From Limnomonas spitsbergensis (Eukaryota; Chlorophyta; Chlorophyceae; Chlamydomonadales): DNA of 64,000 nucleotides. This document shows, one piece after another, positions 12,301 to 23,800 of this stretch; within the stretch, counting starts at the first letter, position 1; every line of letters starts with the position of its first letter. The stretch lies in NCBI GenBank assembly GCA_037349105.1, contig JAYJMM010000118.1:1984001-2048000 (forward strand), in the 5' to 3' direction. The position numbers and the translations under genes are program-made. The notes under the pieces are model-generated. The model was not told where the DNA came from, did not search any database, and saw only the letters and a list, made by a program, of their open reading frames with translations.

Positions 12301-14523
12301 CTTGGAAGATGATGAGAAGCTGGAACTAGGGTTGAGTAAACCTTGGTGTCATGCATTGGTGAACCTCAACAGGGGTAGCCCTGACTCTGGTTTCCCCACA
12401 TGGGACCCGCCCGCAGTGACAAATTTCTCCTCTCTAGGACCAAGTAACCTGGAGGCGCTGACAATTTTTAAAATCTTGATATGGACCACAGGATCCGAGA
12501 TGAGACATCACGGCCTGCATTACGAGAATCCAAATTTGAATTGTCTGCCTCTTTGTTTTGTGCAGCGGGATTCTGTCTGTGCTGCCCTGGATCACCATGG
12601 CCGTCACAGCCAACCTGGGCGGATGGATTGCAGATACTCTGGTGGATAGAGGCACAAGTGTGACGACTGTACGAAAGGTGTGAGCTACTGGCATAGGGGT
12701 CGCTTTCTGTCTGCTTGGTTGGAACAGGGAAGCTTGCCTTGGTGAGGAGGGCATTTGCGTGACTGTATTTGGGTGGTGTGGACTGATTGTGCATATTTCA
12801 AAATGTTCATGGCAAGCAGCGTCAACAGTGTTTCCCCCTGTGGGTGCAAAAACACAGCGTACTGATATTTGTTTTCCCGTGTTTTTACCCGGGTAGTGAT
12901 GCTCGAATTATGTTTGTTTTGCCTCTTTCATGATAGTCATGCTGGATTCAGATTGACGACGTTATTCAAACTCTGACGCCCTGTTCTGGATTCTTATTTT
13001 TGTTGCCAGGATTTTGATATTCTGATCCAGGTTGTGTCCAAATCCACACTGCTCATAACCTTACCTCATCACGTGTGATGCAGACTATTGGCATTGACGT
13101 TGACTTGGAGTGTGAAGGGATCATGCGGATTGTGACCCCTTAAGCCTGATCTCTAATGCATTATTTCAAATAAAATGTGCAGGTGATGCAAACAATTGGC
13201 TTCCTGGGCCCAGCATTTTTTCTCAGCCAGCTCAGCGGGGTCACCACTGCTCCTGAAGCAGTGCTGTGCATGATGGGTGCCCAGGTGGGATGCAGTTCAG
13301 GGTTGAGGGCTTGGGGGCACAGAGGGGGCTCAAGCGGCTTAATTAATTATTACCCTGGTTGAGAATGGCTCCAGGTTCAGTTAAGATCTAGGTTGGCTGT
13401 GAAGAGGCTGAAGCAGCATGGTCTTGGTCGGTTGTGTGCTGTAGGTCTGGCTTTTAGGTGGCGTAAACAGCCAGCCCCTGGATATTTGAACGCTTTACCA
13501 TCTTGTAAGGATACGTAAGTGGGGTGCCCTGTTGCATCCCCTCTGCATGGCCTGGAGATCTTAAATGCTTTAAGGGGTTGAAGTGTCGAGTTACACTGTG
13601 ATGAAAACTCCATGCAGCGATAAGACTCCTCCTCCCAGTCCGGCGTTCACTAAAACAATCAAGATGTTGGCCTTGAATCTTGAAAGCTGTTCCCCGGTAA
13701 ATCCCCCCCTGCAGGGCCTGGATGCTTTCTCCCAGTCCGGCCTCTACTCCAACCACCAAGACATCGGCCCTAGGTACTCAGGAGTGCTGCTGGGCATGTC
13801 CAACACGGCAGGGGTGCTGGCAGGCGTACTTGGATCACTGACCACGGGCTACATCCTGCAACATGGCACCTGGTCGCAGGTACGTGCGGGGGCGCTGGGC
13901 ATATCCAATACCACACTAGGCAGGGGGGCTGGTATTTGCGGTGGGGTCACAACCCACTGGATGTATCCTGCGGGTCATATGGATGTACAGCAAAATGCAG
14001 GCTGCATGGGGGGGAGTCCAGAGACTACATTCTGCAGTATGGCAGCTGTTTATTGGTAATAGTGGGTCTCCGAACTGATGAAACACCCATCTGCCCAGAA
14101 GGAGCAGATCTTTGGGAATAGAAGATGACAGCACACCCACAACGTGCATGATCCAACCACCAGGCAGCTGCAGCCTTCACATGTGTGATGATTTTTGTGC
14201 TTGCTTGAAATGGCTTGTGATGGAATGTGTGTTGAATTGATTAGCTCAAGAGTGTGTTTCTGATGGTTATCCCCCTGATGGGTATTCCTCTCAAGTTTGC
14301 TGATGACTCTATTAAAGTGTTTTTAAAAAGTGTGTATCAGCTGTGTTTCGTTATTTGGTTGCTTATTGCTGACGAGGAGTTGTGAGAGTTGCTGCTCAGA
14401 GATATCTGGTCCTGTTACCTTTTGAATGCCTAACTGCAGGTATGGGAGGTGTCCATCGGCCTGTACCTGTTTGGAACTGTCATTTGGAACCTTTTCTCAA
14501 CGGGCGAAAAGATCTTCGATTGA
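9357..14523 (+). CDS. PHT4/ANTR-type (SLC17, MFS) anion or phosphate transporter
   Basis: A major-facilitator membrane transporter of the plant/algal PHT4 family, which moves inorganic phosphate or other organic anions across plastid or other organelle membranes. Exons: 9357(or 9360)-9535, 9745-9828, 10071-10199, 10517-10610, 10749-10826, 11512-11649, 11943-12052, 12566-12677, 13183-13284, 13715-13879, 14440-14523; every junction keeps phase and the last ends in TGA. The first exon holds NMDRVNMSIAILPMS, the hallmark TM1 region of the family, followed by the GYLLTQVAGGIWADRYGGK signature of the TM2-3 loop and RALMGIGEGVAMPAMNNM. A hydrophilic loop follows (11512-11649, rich in Ala/Ser/Pro), then the second six-helix half. 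About 425 residues are visible. The N-terminus, probably a transit peptide, is missing. Substrate and compartment are inferred. Confidence 0.9.
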
Positions 14524-14665
14524 ACGGCCCTGTGACAGCGGAGGGCAATAATGCCTAAAGCTGACCACGCACATCAGGGCCGGCGATGAAGCAAGCTGTG
14601 GGATCTGGATCTCATGTTCAAAAGCGCCTGAAGTACGGGCTGAAGTACACCTGTGGGCTCTTGTT

Positions 14666-14670
14666 TGTAA
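14666..14670 (+). terminator. Candidate TGTAA polyadenylation signal of the transporter gene
   Basis: TGTAA is the usual poly(A) signal of chlorophyte algae. This is the first one I found after the stop codon at 14521-14523, giving a 3' UTR of about 150 to 170 bases. Confidence 0.4.
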
Positions 14671-17600
14671 GACAGCTGAAATCGGCTCTGAGCCCGGATA
14701 TGTTCCTGGTGTGCAAGGCAGTGGGTGACTTATGAGGTAATTGTTTTGATGATTGATTGCCTGTATAGCCCACAGTTTGCTCGAGTTGAGGGCAGCAGCT
14801 GGCTCAAGTTGCATCAGAAATCTGGGCATTGGTCTCCCTGGCTAGTCAGTCCAGAGAGACTGAGACGTGCAGGCTCTGCCGGTTTCGCCTGTTTTATTTT
14901 TGATCAGTTGTGGGTTGTAGGATCCGGCTGGGATTTTTGGGAGGGGCTGATGTTAGCTAAATGATTTTGGGGTGCTTGGCAGCCACAAAGGGGTCGTTGC
15001 TTCATGGCTGTGTGCCTCCTGGGCCGGATTAATGTATCGTTCCTTACCTCTTGTACAAGTCGAATAAAGATACAAATATGAAAGGAATCAACCTCGTGTT
15101 CCTAAGTGTTCCGAGGGATTCAGCTGGCAACAGCGGAGTGGATTTACGCCTTATGTTTTAGAGCTGTGGGATGTCTTTGGCCCTAGGACGGAGCCTGGGA
15201 AATAGGTGTGAGTTCTGATATGTGCAGTTGTTCGACGATGATGTGACACCTGAGTGTACAGGGTTGGGTCTTAATATTGTGTGCATGTGCCAGACGTGTT
15301 GGCGTTTAACCATTGAGAAGGTAAACGAAATTTCATGAACATTCCTGCGATAGTCTGGAAGGTTGTGGTGTTAAGGTTCGTGGTGACAAAGCTCTGCTGT
15401 CCATGAGGATGGAGAAATTTACACTGGTCAAGAAATGGAACTATGCATTTATAAGCATGTGCAATACATTTCAAGCTGTTGCCTTGATACTTATCTCGGC
15501 TCATACAACTGCAGATTATCTATCGAGTATAGGCCTTTAGGTGTGTGTGCGTTGGGAGGGGAATGTACATAGGCCACTATCTTCACAGCAAGCTGCAGCC
15601 AGAGCTGCAGTCCAGCTTTCTACAGCACCTGCGACAGGCAGCGGGACTCCCTGCGCCAGCCGCCTGATGGGGAGTCCTGAGGGAGCTTCAGATCCAACCG
15701 TTACAGCGTGGTTGGTGGCCCCATGTCATTCGCTTCTACAAAGCAGCGGTAGCACCAGCAGCACAAGAATACAGCCCACTCATGGCGGCTGATATGCAGA
15801 TCTCGCTCAGTCAGACCACTGGAGGACGCAATCGAAGCAGTGAACTGCTATGTACCTTACAAGAGCTAGAGCGGGGAGCAGCCGCCCCCAAACTGCGTCA
15901 GGCAGCGGCTGACCTAAAACTTCCTCCCGTCGCAAAGATGCTAGCGCTAGTGGACGCTGCCTATGCGCGGGCGCATATGGAGGTCATCGGCCTGGAAGAC
16001 CCTAGGGACCCCGCCACCGAACACAGGTCTGCGGCCGCCTACCACGCCTGGTTTCAGCCTAAAGCAGGCGCTGTGGCGCACGCCATGAACAATACTAGGA
16101 AAAGGGCGTGCACTAGTGTGTGCACTAACTTAGGCTGCGACTCGGAGCAGCCAGCACAGCTGATAGTGGAGGCGCAGCGACCAGCAGCGTGATATACGCT
16201 AGTGCCAACGGTGCTAGGCTGAGGGACACGGCCAACATGTGGAGGATGCGCTGCATGTGTGCTCTCAGTGCCCTAGCTTGAAGGAGAGGCTGAGGGCGAG
16301 AGGTTGAGCTGGCCCCCCAAAGGACGCCACGGACTTCCAGCAGTTGTACCAGGGCAGGCATGGTGGGAGGCTCTGGCTTTTGTCGAAGACGTGGTCGACT
16401 TTGTTGAGGGCTAGTTTCCTGGATTTTTTTGCCGTCCAGGGGACTGGCTCTTTCCCTTTTTGTCTCTCTCTTGCTTTCAGAGGCAGGGATCCTTCGGTCT
16501 GCCTTTTGCGTTTTCTGGAGGAGTGTTTTTGGTTGCCCTTTGTGCTCCTTTCTGTCTTACCTCCAGCCTTTACCTCCTTTCCTTTTTCCTCCCAACCAGA
16601 CAGGATGACGGAGAGCCCGCAGACAGGAGTGAGAGGCACTGGTTTTCTGCAACTTGTGATCGAGAGGGGGAAAAGGGGGGGGGGCATAATGTATGCACCC
16701 CATCATCTCCAGTTGTAGAGCTTGACGAGAGCTTTCCATATCTGGTCTTTTTTTGGCCCAGGGGGCTGGGAGATACGGAGGGGCAAAGTGGGGGGGGAGG
16801 GGGGTAAAAAATACCTTTTGGGATTTTTCATTTTTTAACATCAGATTGAGACGATAGCATTCCTACTGTCATTTGCTACAGATATGCATCATAAAAAAAT
16901 TCACACAGAATACCAGACCCTTTCCTCCCCCCTCGCGTGTGATTGCACTTTTTGGAGATTAGTCCCTTCAGGGGCAGGGTATACGGTTTGCTAGACCTTT
17001 GTGTTCTTCTTGTTTGGTGGTTTAACTTGCTATCCTTTCTTTCCTCGTGCCTCCTCCCTTGCCTTTCCCAGCTGGCTTTTTGTTTGCCGACGTGGCCGAA
17101 CTTCGTTTCAGCATGGCCCAGAGGTGTATCGTCATTGACATGGGCCACCTTCCAAGTTTGCCTACCTCTCTCGATTGTCTTCATAGGATGACTATGTGCC
17201 ACGTCAACATGTGTCAGCGCATCAAGGCTGTTTGGCCATATCTCTCATTTCTTTGTTCAATAGTTTCCAGAGTCCTGGGAAACCTAGATCACTTAATAAA
17301 TTCCCTCTCATCCCATGGCTAAATTTCAATCCACCTACTTCATCAAAAAAAAAGTTGACAAACCTGCTCTACAGGCCGTCAAACTTTGCACATGAAACCC
17401 CAACCTCGTTCCCAACCTCAATCTTTACCTCATCCCACACCATCCGCCCTATTGTCTCCATGCTGAAGACCCACAAGAGTCAATATTACCAGTGCTTCCG
17501 CTAATAATTTTGCTCGTGTCCAAAATGGATTGCTGGTATTCAACGGCATCATCAGTGCCTCTCAGGAACGGCAGGCAGCAAATCATACAAATTCACACTG

Positions 17601-17890
17601 ACAGTCCAGAGATCTCCAAGCAAGCTGCATTGCCTGCCACTACTACTCCCACCATATGACATACCCGGGGGAGTATTAACGCCTTTCAGTGTTTGCCACT
17701 TTGTCCTCGTTCTCCATAAATACCGATAACGAGGCCCATCATCTTGCTCCCCAGCTTCAGGCCATGCGTGGCACTGCCACACCGCCAAACCAGCTCTCAG
17801 GGAAACGCTCCTGGCCCTCTGCCAAGCCAGCTCTTTGGGACACACTCCTGTCCATCTACAGTGCGTGCCCAGTCCACTCTCAGGGGCCCA
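14671..17890. other. Unassigned stretch with weak coding traces
   Basis: A plus-strand open frame near 15782-16192 (about 136 residues, Ala-rich, containing KLRQAAADLKLPPVAKMLAL) has a plausible amino-acid mix, and upstream of it another frame reads WPHVIRFYKAAVAPAAQEYS into it. I do not recognise a family; a decayed transposon protein is possible. From 16.3 to 17.2 kb the sequence is T/C-rich with loosely repeated blocks. Nothing certain. Confidence 0.3.
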
Positions 17891-20800
17891 CTACTGTCCC
17901 TCCACGTGGCCTGTTGCATCCTCAGCAGCCGACCGAGCAGGCCTAGGCATCAGGGACGCCACGATGGGCGCTTGGTCCTCAACCAGGCTCCCGAAATCGA
18001 AGTCATCATCGTCAGATGAGGAGGAATCGCTGCCGTGCAGCCGCCGCCGTACAGCCCGGCGTTCTTGCCGACCTGACCGCTGCTGCTGCTGCGGTGGCTG
18101 TGGTGGCTGCTGCTGCTGGGGCAGCCGAGGTAATACAGAGCCGGCCTGTCCACCCGCAGCCGAGTCTGCTCCCGTTGTCCCTGGCTCACTCACCGGGGAA
18201 GGCTTCAGCGCCGCTGAGGGGCTGTCAGCGGGGACGCCCGTCGAGGCTGCGGCCTTCCGCGGAAGGGCCGCCCCAGCGAGCGGCAACCTTGCTGCGAGGA
18301 TGGCCGCCCCCGCTGTGCTGCTGCGTGGGTTGCCGTAACGGTCCATCCGGGCCGGTGGCGAAACTGCCCGCTGCGACGTGCGACCGGCAGCTGTGGTTCC
18401 GGAGCGAATGTTGCCAGTTGCCGTCGTATCGGAGTGAACCTTTCCGGCCGCTGTGTTCCCCCAGCTCATGTCGTTGGAGGGCCCATCGACCCGTGGGGCA
18501 TCCGCAGGGGTAGCTGCCGACGATGCAGTGTCTTGCCGCTGCGGCAGCTCACCTACAACCGTACCGCCAACATCTACAGACGCTCCAGGCTCGGCCACCT
18601 GCTTTGCACCACCGTTACGATATTCAGACCAGGCAGACGAAAAGGGAGGCAAGCCGCCACCATCCCCGCTGCTTGCAACCCCGCCGTTAAGCCGTCGGCT
18701 TGCCCAGGCACCACCGGCGCCTCCACCACCCTCCTCAGCCTCTGCCTCGCCCCCCCGCCGCCCGCCAGCCGCCAGCCACCTGGCAGCACTAGCAGCCTCG
18801 GCCTCCCGCTGCCGCTCCGAAGCCAAGTGCTGGTCCCACCAATGCTCTGCCCTGGTCCGCAACTGCAGCTGCGCTACCACCATGTCTTCCTCTGGCAATC
18901 CGAGCGTTGAAAACGCCCAAGCCAGCCGGGCCCAACCGCGCAGATTGAGGCCTCGGCTGCTGCCGCTGCCGTGGGAGGGAGCGGTGCCACTGGGCGTGCT
19001 ACCCGGGGCTGCACTGCGCCCAGAGCCGCCGCCGCCGCGCGGCGGCGGCGGCGGCGGCGTGGCCATTGCGCTATCAAGCACGGCCGAGAACAGCGGGGCG
19101 TTGTAGTGCCCCAGCTTGGCATAGATCCAGGCGATCATGGAGATATCGGCGGGGTGTATCACTTCGTGGTTCTCAGCAGAGTCATCCAGCCGGGGGTCGG
19201 ATGCATGGAGACCCGTGGCTAGCCAGCCCCGGGCTGTAGCCGGCTTTTGCTGCTGTTGCTGCTGCTCAAAGAGGATGGACGATGCCTCTGCCTCCGCCTC
19301 TGCCTCCGCTCCTGACTCTATTCCTTCCTCAGCTTCAACTCTTGCCTCTGCTTGAGTTTCTGCCTCTGCTCCAACACCTGCCTCTGTCTCTGTTCCTGCC
19401 CTGGCTTTGCGCGAGGATGTATCAAGCGGACGCAAAGAGGCTTTGTTGTAGCCTGCGGACTCAGAGGCCAAAACAGCTTCGCTTCGTGCCAGTCGCGAAA
19501 TGTAGACCGCTGCGGCGGCGTCCAACAGCCTCACATTCCGGCAGTCCTGTCAGGGCAGCAGCAACAGAAGCGCAGTCATGGCCAGGCTGAAGTGAAAGGA
19601 AGGAGGAGAAAGAATGGTTAGCTAGACTACTTGGATGAGCCATGGTACCCTACCCAGAGCCGCGGCCACATGTTAGGCTTCCCTGAATCCAAGCCTCAAG
19701 GCATACCCGTGAATATAATAAACAAACAAAGCGATACACCCTTGGTGACACGATGATTGGTGATGCGATCAACTTAGTTTTACATTACCGGTACAGGTAA
19801 TCATTGAAGGTAAATTTCCGGTAGGTGACGCAGCTTCAGAGTAAGGAATTGCCTCCTTTTCTGGTGGTAGTCATTCAGATTCAGCTTCAGAATCGTTTAC
19901 ATTAATTGTTTGACTGATGTTACATGAGGCAACGCTTAAACTCATGAATACCATACCAGCACACAGTGCATGGCTCATGGCTCATGATTCAGTCCTACTA
20001 CACATGTCACAGCCATTCCCCTACTACATGTGCATTTGTAACACCGTAGCGGCTTAAGCGAGTGCCACAACAACTGCTGCCGACCTCCCCAAATCCTGGA
20101 GGAGCTTCTCGTCGTATGACGACCCCCCTATTGGTTGCCCTTCAACTAAAGCTTCAGATGGCAGTATGGCACGTCCTCTGCTGTACAATACTCCTCCCCC
20201 GACTCTAGTCACCTTCAGCCTCTGCAGCACCTTCCAGCACCACTAAATCTGATCAACTGATAAATTTCAGTATTAGGCTGCCTCAACTTGACTTAATAAC
20301 TTGCAGCTGCTGGCGAAGAAGCTTATTTGTGTAAAATATAGCTGGCCGAAAAGCCTTCAATCGACTAGCCATCATTCTGCCCTGAACCATGTCCACATTC
20401 AGGCCCTCGCAACCGAACATATTTTTTCGTGAAACACCTCGCAATGAGTTGAATTTCAAGGTGGTTTCAGGGTTTTGAGGTCGGGAAACTCGAGAATTCA
20501 TTTTGGTTCAAGATTTCCTCTGCATTCTACTTGGTGTTACCTTTTGTTACACGTGCATTACCAAATCATCGCACCACTGCGGTAATAAAGATGATGATGT
20601 ACGGCACCATACATAGCCTGGTACCATAGATTTGATCCGCCATCACTTCAATGTCGATCATAATATTTTCAATGCTGCTTTCTGAACAAATTTATATTTA
20701 ACTCTCAATCTCATAATTAAAACTGGTGTTTTGACGTTCGAACACCTCGTCCCCAAAACATAGATAATGAGGGAGGGCAAGGCATTTCCAAAGTAATAAA

Positions 20801-23800
20801 TGCAGATTTCCCCCCTGGATTTATTTATCTTTCCCATTGAAACCCTCAAATCAGACCAGGCCCCCTGTAGGGGACATTGACCCCAAAGACGTCCTGATGC
20901 CAGGAGCTCAAGAGCGGCAGCAAGAACAAATCATTCAGTCCAAAGGGCGACCGCCGAGACCCCCCCCACCACACACACACCACATCCTGAGGCATGCTGT
21001 GCCGATTGTAGTCCTTACGGTGGCTGAGTTACCTAGCTAATTTCAGTCACAATAATTATGAGGCTAATCCAGCTACTTTCACCGTTGGGGGACAGCGATT
21101 GCATACTCAGTTCCCTAGTCACGGCGTCAGAGCACAGCACTAATTGCAAAGTTTGCCTGAAGCTAGAGCCCTAGCTTAAATATACCCTCAGCCCTTAACC
21201 TTCAAATTCAGCACCGACTAACCTGCGCCGAGAACGCCCACAGCAGCTGTGTGAGGTTGTAGCTTGGAATGCATGGCAGGTGCGGCAGCACCATGGCTGC
21301 CAGCACATCGTACAGCCTCATGTCGCGGTACCGGCAACGCGCAAAGCTCCACGCCAGCACCGAGAGGCCCATGCCCAGCATGCGCGACGGACGGGGAGCG
21401 GGACGGGCAACTGGCAAGTGGGACATTGACGGCTGCGGGGCGGCAGTGGCAGCTGCGGCTGGGGTAGATGACGCAGCAGCTGGGGTGGATGACGCAGCGG
21501 CTGGAGTGGACGACGCAGCTGGCAGGGGGAAGAGCAGTAGCTGCCGTTCCTGCTGCTGCCCATCAGAGCCGCTTCCTGCAATCGATGAATAAGGCGACTG
21601 GACCACGTGCAGCACCTTGCCGCTGGCGATGTGTGCCGCTGCGCGGTCGAACAGCCGGGCGTCCTGTTGCCCGAGGCGGTACAGGCCCCACAGCAGGTTG
21701 GCCAGCTCCACCATGCCAAACTCGCGTAACCGGGGGTAGGCTGAAGCCACAACGGCTTCAGCAAGCTTGTCGTGACGCTGTCGCTGGCGCGCAAACGCCC
21801 ACACAGTGTTGGCCCTGCAGGGTTGGGGCCAAAGAATCATCTCCTTCAGTTTCCGGAGGTCGGGGTTTTACAAGATTTCGTAAGGCTTATAGGGTGGAGC
21901 TTTTCAAATCACAGCAGCTCCTTCTCCTGGCCGATCCCCCAGCCACTCAGAGCATGGCATTCGAGCTTCCAAGAGTCCGCCTATATTCCTCCAGCTGCTG
22001 TCAAAATGTCCAACCGTTCACCCAGCGGTGTCTGCCAAAACGTCACACCCTCCCGAATTAAAATAGTGAATAAGCACCATGCCGCTAGTATGCCGGTTCC
22101 ACATTCCTGCATGTATGTAATGATGTCGCTTGTCCTCTTCAGGAGTTCATTATCCCTCAATTTTGTAATTCAAAATAAACTCACAAGCCTGCCGATGTGA
22201 ACTCCTGGCGCTGGATCAGGGGAACTGCCGCATCCCCCACTGCGTTGAACAAGGCCCAGTCTGCTGACTCCCCCCCCTGAGCCAGGCTGTGAACCAGCGT
22301 CGCCAGATCCTACGCAGCAGGGTTTAAGGCATAGGGTTCTGGATGGGCTGAGCATCAGCATTGCCAGGTCCAATGTGGCAAGGTTTGGGGTTGGAAACCC
22401 GAGCCTATAGGCACAGGGTGGGCTGAAGCGCTGACAGGTCCTACGTGAACGAGGACAAGGGTTTAGGGCTCAAGAAGGAGGCAAGGGGCTCAACCAAGCA
22501 GAGAAGATCAACCAAGTCAACACTATTTATCAAACAGGGTGCACTAGCAAGTCGTTCTCAATCCTCAGCAGTCAGCACTGGTCACAGCTTGGGCCCGTGC
22601 TGCATCGTTTCTGTATCCATCACACCATCAACGAGTCAGCGGTTTCCTTTGTTCTGGGACGGGCACATTAATCCTGCATGCTTCAATGCAGGTCCCGGAA
22701 ACTGAACAAAAAGAGCCAAGCACAGGTGAGTTCAGGAGAGGAACACTTTGATTACTCCAGTACAATAAGCTGAACCTATGTTAATATAATAATACCGGTA
22801 CAGGTCTATACACAGAGGTATATAGTAGGCTGCACCAGATATCATCGTTGAGCTACATCCTCAGTCATACTTCCTCTACTGCACACACTCGGCTTTGCAC
22901 AACCGGCAGCCTTCTATGTCAATGCTGCTTTCAGAGCAAAGGAATGGACACGACTCTGATTCTGGATTGGAAACTGGCGTGAATAATCGATTTCTGTGTT
23001 TGAATGTACAGGACCCCTCTTCCCAGGAGAACGATCATTACGAGGGAAGGCCTGGCACATCCACAACATTGTAACGGCGTGATGTGACTTGGAACCCCAG
23101 CTGCGCTGCTCCAATCAATCTCCCGTCCCTGGGGGAGATCTTATTTGCATGCTTGCTTGGCCTGTTTATTATCACTCCCCCCCCCCCCAAGGCCCCCCCT
23201 GGTCACCTGAGCCCCAAACTGATGCAGCCTCGGCATGGCTGCCAGGCAGACAGCATCCGTGAGTAGCCCCGCCCCGCTTCCGCTCCCGCCGTCCCTGTTG
23301 CCATCATGCCTAGCATCCAGCTTGCTGCCCACCCACGCCACTTGCGCAAGCGCCCTCGGCTCCATGCCCTCGACGCGCCTCGAAGCAGCCTCCACGAGCG
23401 GCATGATCCCCTCGCGGAACCTCTTTTCCTGTTGCCGCTGCTGCTGCTGCATTTGCTGATGTTGCGTCATCTGCTGCAATTTCTGTTGCACATGCTGTTG
23501 CTGCTGTCGCTGCTGGCTCCTCTGCCAGTACTGCTGTTCAGGCGAGCCCGCCGTCCTGCCCCGAGCAGGAGAGCCAGTCGTTTCCTGGGCGCCATCTCGT
23601 CCCCCCCCGCTGCTGCCTGGTTCAGAGGCGTCGCCTGCCAGGTTAAAATTGGGGCTGCTGGGTCCTGTGGCTTGTGGCCAGGCCTTCGCGAAGGATGACG
23701 TTTGCAGCAGCTGGATCTGACAGCAAGAAGGTCACAGGGGTGTTCATATATTAGCTGAAGGGCGCTTTATGCGGCATTCTGTTTTTGTTGGGAGAGTGTC

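Noticed and set aside
16265..17202. Lys/Arg-rich minus-strand frames that look like basic proteins
   Set aside because: They are reverse complements of T/C-rich sequence, with no family motif and no splice structure.
17835..19106. Several long plus-strand frames
   Set aside because: All are shadows of the long minus-strand OPR last exon, which has the matching repeat motifs and splice phase.
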